Part shown: one piece after another, positions 14,062 through 19,096 of the stretch | Position numbering within the stretch: the first letter of the stretch is position 1 | How the letters are laid out: each line of letters opens with the position of its first letter | Source of the DNA: UBA8752 sp965659115 | GTDB lineage: Bacteria; Bacteroidota; Bacteroidia; Flavobacteriales_D; Sanyastnellaceae | NCBI GenBank assembly: GCA_965659115.1 | Contig: CBFHUP010000049.1 | Span: 1-19,096 of the forward strand | Length of the DNA: 19,096 nucleotides | Direction: 5' to 3' | Notes under the pieces: model-generated | Databases searched by the model: none | What the model was told of the DNA's origin: nothing | Seen by the model: the letters and a program-made list of their open reading frames with translations, nothing else | Program-made: the position numbers and the translations under genes

Positions 14062-14475
14062 TCAATGGGCAGAGCCTCGGCCTTTGTAGCGCACAAAGAT
14101 GTGGATCCACAATGAGCGACTCAACCTCTGAATCGGGGGAAGCAGCGCCAACAGGGTGACAATCCCGCTCACGATCACCAAATCTGGCTGATCGAACATC
14201 CCCGTGAATTCGATCCACCCGAGAAAACCAAAGACATACAAAGCGACGAGCACCGTCACCCAAAGGGCCACAGTCAAAGCATAATTGACATAAGCCGCAC
14301 CGAAATAAAAGCCAGGTTCACGCTTAAAATCTTCACCACACACAGGGCACGAGGGGTGCATCTGATTGATGGTTCGGGGCCAATATGGATTGGGCACCTC
14401 GAACAGGTGGGCCTCCCGACACGCTGGACAGCGGTTCCGCAGAATGCTGGCAATCAAAAGGCGCGGCGGTTTCAT
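14062..14475 (-). CDS. DUF983 membrane protein with zinc ribbon
   Basis: The 137-residue protein has an N-terminal zinc-ribbon-like domain with CPAC (Cys 16, 19) and CPVC (Cys 43, 46). The family signature EPGFYFGAAYVNYAL (about 53-67) and two membrane helices (about 60-85 and 90-113) follow. It ends in a basic segment RLSRSLWIHIFVRYKGR. These features define DUF983, whose function is unknown. It is the last gene of the purB-ABC exporter operon, 44 bp after the ABC gene. Confidence 0.88.
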   Translation of the reverse strand: MKPPRLLIASILRNRCPACREAHLFEVPNPYWPRTINQMHPSCPVCGEDFKREPGFYFGAAYVNYALTVALWVTVLVALYVFGFLGWIEFTGMFDQPDLVIVSGIVTLLALLPPIQRLSRSLWIHIFVRYKGRGSAH

Positions 14476-14519
14476 CCGACCAAAGTACCGCCAAGATCAA
14501 GGCGACAGACTGTCCGCAG

Positions 14520-16331
14520 TTATCCTTCGAGTTGCTGGAGGGCCACCATGCTATGGTAAGCGCCTTGGGCGGCCAGCAATTCCTCATGGCTCCCGGATTC
14601 TGCAATGCGGCCGCCGTCCATGACAATGATGCGGTCTGCCCGCCGCACGGTGGAAAGGCGGTGAGCAATGACCACAGCCGTCCGGCCTTCCATGACACGC
14701 TCAATGGCCGCTTGAACGAGCCGCTCACCTTCTGCATCCAAGGCGCTGGTGGCCTCATCGAGTACAAGAATGGGCGGGTCGTGGTACAAAGCCCGCGCAA
14801 TGGCAAGCCGCTGGCGCTGCCCCCCAGAGAGCCGTCCACCTCCATCTCCGATGGGCGTTTCGAAACCCTCGGAAAGCTGGTCGACAAACTCCGTAGCATG
14901 GGCGATGTCGGCCACTGAACGCACGCGTTCTGCATCGAAATTTGGATCGAACAAAGCGATGTTGGCTGCTACTGAATCGTTGAACAGCAAGGGATCTTGG
15001 GTAACAAAACCAATCTTGCCCCGCACCTCGCCCGTCGCGGCCTCCCGAAGGTCCAGCCCGTCCATACGGACATAGCCTTGCTCTGGGTCGTACAGGCGCA
15101 ACAGCAAACGTGCAACAGTGGTCTTTCCGCTGCCCGAAGGCCCCACGAGTGCCACGGTCTCTCCTTTTTTGACCGTAAGACTAAAGCCGTCAAGGGCCGG
15201 TTCAGACGCGCCCGCATACCGGAAACTGACCCCTTCAAACCGCAGCTCCTTTTGAAAGTCTACCGCGAGGGGCGCCTCTGGCTCCGCCACAGTCACCTCG
15301 GCTTGGAGCACTTCATCCAAACGATCGAGTGATGCCGCGCCTTTTTGGACCTTGAAAATGGCATCACTCAGAGAGCGGGCCGGTGGAATGATCTGGCTGA
15401 ACACCACCAAATATCCTATGAACAACTCCCCTTCAAGTCCTTCTCCCCGCAGCACCAGACGCCCTCCTACAGCGAGAAGGATGGCGATCACCGTCATGGA
15501 CACAAACTCGCTCACGGGAGAGCTGAGGTACTCCCTCTTGTAGAGCTTGCGCATCAATCGGAAGTAACCTTCGTTGTGCTCTGCAAACCGGTCCCTGAAC
15601 CGGGGTGCAGCGTCGAAAGCCTTGACCACCATCATGGCACCCAAGGTCTCTTCCAAACGGCTGATCAAATCGCCAAGGCGGGCTTTTCCCCTGCCTGCAG
15701 CGCCCCTCAGAGCAGTCGCAATGCGCGAAATGATGAACCCCGACACCGGCATGAACACCAATGCAAACAAGGTGAGCTCCCAACTGATCGCAAACAAGGT
15801 AATCAAGGACAGGAGGATCATAATGGGGGCTTTGAACAACACTTCCAACGTTCCAATGACGCTGAATTCCACCTCCATCAGATCGTTGGTCATCCGGCTG
15901 ATCAGATCGCCCTTGCGCTGCTCGGTGAAATACCCAACAGGCAAGGCCAGGATGCGGTCAAACAACTGGCTGCGCAGATCGCGCGCCACCCCTGTTCGAA
16001 TGGTCGCCAAACTGTAAAAGGACAGATAAGTGATGGCGTTCTTGACCAGGGCCAGCACAGCGATGGCCGCGCACATGACGAGCAAAGCTTGCTCTGCACC
16101 GTGGGTGGCGACGTACTGATCCAGAGCGGAAGTAATGCGCGCAAAAACAGCGTGGGTGCCGTCTCCTGTTTCGCCAGAACCATCGGTGCGAAAAAGAATC
16201 CTCAGAAAGGGCACAATCGCCAAAAATGTAAACAGCGAGAGGACCGAACCAAGGGCGTTGAATACAATGTTCCCAATGAGGTTGAGCCGGTAACGCAAGA
16301 CCAGCCCGAATAGGTCCTTGAACCTCCTCAT
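14520..16331 (-). CDS. MsbA-like ABC exporter (fused permease/ATPase)
   Basis: A 603-residue half-transporter. The N-terminal six-helix membrane domain (about 1-330) is followed by an ATPase domain with Walker A GPSGSGKTT (near residue 395), Q-loop FVTQDPLLF, signature LSGGQRQRLAIARAL (near 500), Walker B ILVLDEATSALD (near 520) and H-loop VIAHRLSTV. It resembles lipid A/lipid exporters of the MsbA/LmrA group and would act as an inner-membrane homodimer. The substrate cannot be read from sequence. Its ATG overlaps the purB stop as ATGA, so it is translationally coupled to purB. Calling it msbA would be over-specific. Confidence 0.92.
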   Translation of the reverse strand: MRRFKDLFGLVLRYRLNLIGNIVFNALGSVLSLFTFLAIVPFLRILFRTDGSGETGDGTHAVFARITSALDQYVATHGAEQALLVMCAAIAVLALVKNAITYLSFYSLATIRTGVARDLRSQLFDRILALPVGYFTEQRKGDLISRMTNDLMEVEFSVIGTLEVLFKAPIMILLSLITLFAISWELTLFALVFMPVSGFIISRIATALRGAAGRGKARLGDLISRLEETLGAMMVVKAFDAAPRFRDRFAEHNEGYFRLMRKLYKREYLSSPVSEFVSMTVIAILLAVGGRLVLRGEGLEGELFIGYLVVFSQIIPPARSLSDAIFKVQKGAASLDRLDEVLQAEVTVAEPEAPLAVDFQKELRFEGVSFRYAGASEPALDGFSLTVKKGETVALVGPSGSGKTTVARLLLRLYDPEQGYVRMDGLDLREAATGEVRGKIGFVTQDPLLFNDSVAANIALFDPNFDAERVRSVADIAHATEFVDQLSEGFETPIGDGGGRLSGGQRQRLAIARALYHDPPILVLDEATSALDAEGERLVQAAIERVMEGRTAVVIAHRLSTVRRADRIIVMDGGRIAESGSHEELLAAQGAYHSMVALQQLEG

Positions 16332-17683
16332 GCTCCGACCGTCCCGATGTAGTTGTGCGGTGTGATCGCACGCAGTTCTTGGCGCACGTCATCCGACACG
16401 GGGAGCCCGGTGATGAATGCTGCGATGGAGGCGGCATCAATGCCTGCGTTGCCGCGGGTCAGGTCCTTGAGTAACTCGTAAGGTTTGTCTACCCCTTCCC
16501 TGCGCAAAATGGTTTGGATGGCTTCTGCCACGACCGCCCATTGTGCTTCAAGATCCGCTTTCAGTCTGGCCTCATTCAATACGAGTTTACCCAGTCCTTT
16601 GCGCAAAGCATTCAGCGCCACGATGCTGTGCCCCAGTGGCACCCCAACGTTGCGCAATACCGTGCTGTCCGTCAAATCGCGCTGAAGCCGGCTGATGGGA
16701 AGCTTTCGGGCCAAATGTCCGAGAAGGGCATTGGCCATGCCCAGGTTGCCCTCGCTGTTTTCGAAGTCGATCGGATTGACTTTGTGCGGCATCGCCGAGG
16801 ACCCGACTTCTCCCGCCACCACTTTTTGTTTGAAGTAATCCAAGCTGATGTAATGCCACACATCCCGGTCCAAATCAATGAGGATGGTGTGAATGCGCTG
16901 CAGCGCATCGCACCATGCAGCGAGGTAGTCGTAATGCTCGATTTGGGTGGTAGGGTGGCTCCGGTGTAGACCGAGCTCCTCTTGCACAAACTGACCTGCA
17001 AAAGCGTGCCAATCCACCTCAGGATAGGCCACGTGGTGCGCATTGAAGCCGCCAGTCGCACCGCCAAACTTGGCCGCAAACGGCACCGCTTCAAATTGGG
17101 CAATGGCGTGATCCAATCGCTCCACAAAAACCGCGAATTCCTTGCCCAAGGTTACGGGGCTCGCGGGCTGTCCGTGGGTGCGGGCCAACATGGGCACATG
17201 AGCCCACTGCTCGGCCAGCCGGGCAAGGTCATCGCGCACCGACTGCAAAGCGGGAAGCAGCACATCTGCAGTGGCTTCTGCCATGGACAGCGGAATGGCC
17301 GTGTTGTTGACGTCTTGGGATGTCAATCCGAAGTGCACAAATTCAGCCTGTCCCTGGAGGCCGAGGGAGCCCAAACGGTCTTTGATGTAGTATTCCACGG
17401 CTTTGACGTCGTGGTTGGTGGTCCGCTCGATTTCCTTCACTTCGAGGGCACCATCCGTATCGAAGTCCACATAGACGGCGCGGAGACCTTCCACTTGAGT
17501 GGCCGACAATGCTGGAAGCTGAGGCAGCCCCAAGCCGTGCAATGCGATGAAGTACTCCACCTCCACGCGGATGCGGTATTGAATCAGGCCAGCTTCGGAG
17601 AAATAAGCGGCCAAAGGCTCGGCATGGCGACGGTATCGGCCATCAATGGGGCTGATGGCGTTGAGGGCTGCATTTTCGGACAT
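16328..17683 (-). CDS. purB: Adenylosuccinate lyase
   Basis: It catalyses two fumarate-releasing steps of purine synthesis (SAICAR to AICAR, adenylosuccinate to AMP) in the cytoplasm. With start ATG 17683 it has 451 residues, close to E. coli PurB (456), and begins SENAALNAISPIDGRYRR as expected; ATG 17734 would add 17 unusual residues. Visible motifs are ERTTNHDVKAVEYY (about 87-99), LTSQDVNN (about 120-127), ARTHGQPASP (about 167-176, catalytic His 170) and the signature GSSAMPHKVNPIDFENSEGN (294-313) with the catalytic Ser loop. It heads an operon with the ABC exporter and DUF983. A TAATTTCG box on the minus strand (17704-17711) could be its promoter. Confidence 0.97.
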   Translation of the reverse strand: MSENAALNAISPIDGRYRRHAEPLAAYFSEAGLIQYRIRVEVEYFIALHGLGLPQLPALSATQVEGLRAVYVDFDTDGALEVKEIERTTNHDVKAVEYYIKDRLGSLGLQGQAEFVHFGLTSQDVNNTAIPLSMAEATADVLLPALQSVRDDLARLAEQWAHVPMLARTHGQPASPVTLGKEFAVFVERLDHAIAQFEAVPFAAKFGGATGGFNAHHVAYPEVDWHAFAGQFVQEELGLHRSHPTTQIEHYDYLAAWCDALQRIHTILIDLDRDVWHYISLDYFKQKVVAGEVGSSAMPHKVNPIDFENSEGNLGMANALLGHLARKLPISRLQRDLTDSTVLRNVGVPLGHSIVALNALRKGLGKLVLNEARLKADLEAQWAVVAEAIQTILRREGVDKPYELLKDLTRGNAGIDAASIAAFITGLPVSDDVRQELRAITPHNYIGTVGA

Positions 17684-17703
17684 CGCATCGAACGGGTTGA
17701 GCG

Positions 17704-17711
17704 CCGAAATT
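17704..17711 (-). promoter_or_regulatory. Possible -7 box for purB
   Basis: The minus strand reads TAATTTCG, one mismatch from TAnnTTTG, 21 bp before the purB ATG. The divergent hydrolase gene has its own near-match TACCTTTC (17736-17743), only four bases before its ATG. The intergenic space is 64 bp, so the two promoters would overlap closely. Confidence 0.3.
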
Positions 17712-17747
17712 ACAGACTGAAGCGCGGGCGGCACTTACCTTTCGCAT

Positions 17748-18620
17748 ATGTTGATTCACACCGTATCGCACGGACTTTTCAAGCTCGATGGCGGCGCCAT
17801 GTTTGGCGTGGTTCCAAAGCCCCTCTGGTCCAAGTCCCACCCCACCGATGAACGCAACCGTTGCGACTGGGGATTGCGCTCTTTGCTCATTGAAGAAGGG
17901 GCGCGTTTGATGCTCGTGGACTGCGGCATGGGAGACAAGCAAGACCCGAAGTTCTACTCCCATTATGCGCCGCAGCCGCAAGACCTCGACGCGCAACTTG
18001 CTGCACTGGGGTACCACCGAAACGACATTACCGATGTATTTCTGACCCACCTGCACTTTGACCATTGTGGAGGTGCGATCCGAAGAAGGCCAGGTGACCC
18101 TGAGAAGTTTGACCCTGCCTTTGCCAACGCCGTCTTCTGGAGTACCGAACGCCATTGGCATTGGGCGAATGAACCCAACCCACGGGAAAAAGCCAGCTTC
18201 CTCAAAGAGAACATTCACCCCATCGAAGCCTCGGGCCAACTGCAATTCATTCCCCGTGAAGAGGGCAGCACAGACACCCGTCAACCCATTCCGGGATTTC
18301 CAGACCTCGACGTGCTCTTCGTCGACGGTCACACAGAAAGTCAAATGCTGCCTTTGCTCAAAAAAGACGGTCGCAAGGCGTTGTTTACCGCCGACTTGTT
18401 GCCCGCGACCACCCACATCCCCACCGCTTGGGTCATGGGCTATGACACCCGACCATTGCTGACAGTGACCGAGAAAGAGCGCATCCTCACCTGCGCCGAA
18501 CGCGAGCATTGGACCCTGTTGTTCGAGCACGATGCCCACTGCGAGGCGGCCACCGTTCACCGCACCGAAAAAGGGGTGCGCCTAGAACGCGCTGGAGCAC
18601 GCCAAGAATTTGGTTGGTAG
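17748..18620 (+). CDS. Metallo-beta-lactamase-fold hydrolase, AHL-lactonase-like
   Basis: The 290-residue protein has metal-binding motif THLHFDHCGG (His 101, His 103, Asp 105, His 106), His 195 in DGHTESQ, Asp 216 in FTADL and His 261 in FEHDAHC. The N-terminus FKLDGGAMFGVVPKPLW matches a Bacteroidota subgroup near AidC/AiiA-type lactonases. The family opens lactone rings such as N-acyl-homoserine lactones, but related enzymes act on other esters; the substrate is unproven. There is no signal peptide, so it is cytoplasmic. It is divergent from purB by 64 bp and convergent with pyrD (2 bp between stops). The start fits the conserved N-terminus, so the mRNA leader may be very short. Confidence 0.88.
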   Translation: MLIHTVSHGLFKLDGGAMFGVVPKPLWSKSHPTDERNRCDWGLRSLLIEEGARLMLVDCGMGDKQDPKFYSHYAPQPQDLDAQLAALGYHRNDITDVFLTHLHFDHCGGAIRRRPGDPEKFDPAFANAVFWSTERHWHWANEPNPREKASFLKENIHPIEASGQLQFIPREEGSTDTRQPIPGFPDLDVLFVDGHTESQMLPLLKKDGRKALFTADLLPATTHIPTAWVMGYDTRPLLTVTEKERILTCAEREHWTLLFEHDAHCEAATVHRTEKGVRLERAGARQEFGW

Positions 18621-18622
18621 CC

Positions 18623-19096
18623 TCAGGCCCGGAGCCCAGAAAGACATTTCCGCACGATGCCAGGGCCCGTGTAGATCATACCACTGTAGACCTGAACCAA
18701 GTCTGCGCCCGCGTCGACTTTCTCTTGGGCCGAAGGGCCATCTTCAACGCCGCCCACACCGATAATCGCAAAGTCGCCCCTCTGGCGCAGGTAGCGCACC
18801 ACCTCTGTGCTGCGATTGCGCACAGGTGCACCGCTCAGTCCACCCGCGCCTATGGCCTGCACTTCAATTTCAGGCATGCGCAGTCCCTCGCGTGAAATGG
18901 TAGTGTTCGTGGCAATCACCCCTTGGATCCCGGTATCTGCCACCAGCCCCACAATGTCATCGAGTTGGGCATCGCTCAAATCGGGGGCAATCTTCAAAAA
19001 CACCGGTCGCCGAATGTCCTGAGCATCGTTAAAGGCTTGCAACCGGTTCAACAGCGCCGTCAACGGAGCCCGGTCCTGCAATTCGCGCAGACCCGG
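18623..19096 (-). CDS. pyrD: Dihydroorotate dehydrogenase (quinone), C-terminal part
   Basis: Class 2 dihydroorotate dehydrogenase oxidises dihydroorotate to orotate in pyrimidine synthesis and passes electrons to membrane quinone via FMN. The gene runs off the right edge; about 157 C-terminal residues are visible. The first visible residues PGLRELQ belong to the conserved NTPGLRxLQ segment. Then come PVFLKIAPDLSD, GVIATNTTISREGL, GGLSGAPVRNRSTEVV, FAIIGVGGV and a GADLVQVYSGMIYTGPG FMN-phosphate site. The frame stays open to position 19096, so no internal start is needed. Confidence 0.95.
   Translation of the reverse strand, partial: PGLRELQDRAPLTALLNRLQAFNDAQDIRRPVFLKIAPDLSDAQLDDIVGLVADTGIQGVIATNTTISREGLRMPEIEVQAIGAGGLSGAPVRNRSTEVVRYLRQRGDFAIIGVGGVEDGPSAQEKVDAGADLVQVYSGMIYTGPGIVRKCLSGLRA

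Overview
The window reads as a chromosomal segment of a marine-type member of the Bacteroidota, most likely Flavobacteriales. The evidence is AT-less, fairly GC-rich coding DNA, starts that mostly lack a Shine-Dalgarno sequence, several TAnnTTTG-type -7 promoter boxes, a secreted leucine-rich-repeat protein with a type IX secretion (T9SS)-like C-terminal tail, and a PurB/PyrD/CysDN set typical of the phylum. The assignment rests on family knowledge, not on a database search.

Layout. Positions 1-2273 are an accessory patch. It holds the 3' end of a tRNA with its terminator, an isolated phage P27-type small terminase gene, and two small secreted proteins (a pentapeptide-repeat protein and a Cys-rich protein with a dockerin-like loop). 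The two secreted genes share signal-peptide coding sequence and an identical 17-bp 3' flank. A minus-strand small gene follows that is interrupted by two 46-bp hairpin repeats. Positions 2334-8514 carry four housekeeping or metabolic genes on the plus strand: an ammonium transporter (amtB), a DEAD-box RNA helicase, a SulP anion transporter with a STAS domain, and a CstB-like persulfide dioxygenase/rhodanese fusion. A complete tRNA-Leu(CAG) with terminator comes next, then an LRR surface protein and a small lipoprotein.

Positions 10301-13775 hold a tightly coupled minus-strand operon: cysC, a DUF2061 membrane protein, cysD, a sulfotransferase and cysN. CysDN makes APS and CysC makes PAPS, and a PAPS-type sulfotransferase lies between the two ATP-sulfurylase subunit genes. 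No PAPS/APS reductase gene is in the window. The operon therefore looks built for sulfation of a cell product rather than only for cysteine synthesis. Its upstream region (13776-14061) contains stacked palindromes, a promoter box almost touching the start codon, and a divergent stem-loop array ending in a strong terminator that may be a small RNA gene.

Positions 14062-17683 form a second minus-strand operon (purB, an MsbA-like ABC exporter, a DUF983 zinc-ribbon membrane protein). A metallo-beta-lactamase-fold hydrolase resembling AHL lactonases is divergent from purB. The window ends inside pyrD (minus strand, C-terminal part only). Sulfur chemistry recurs across the window (SulP, the persulfide dioxygenase, cysCDN, the sulfotransferase), but only the cys cluster is clearly one transcription unit.
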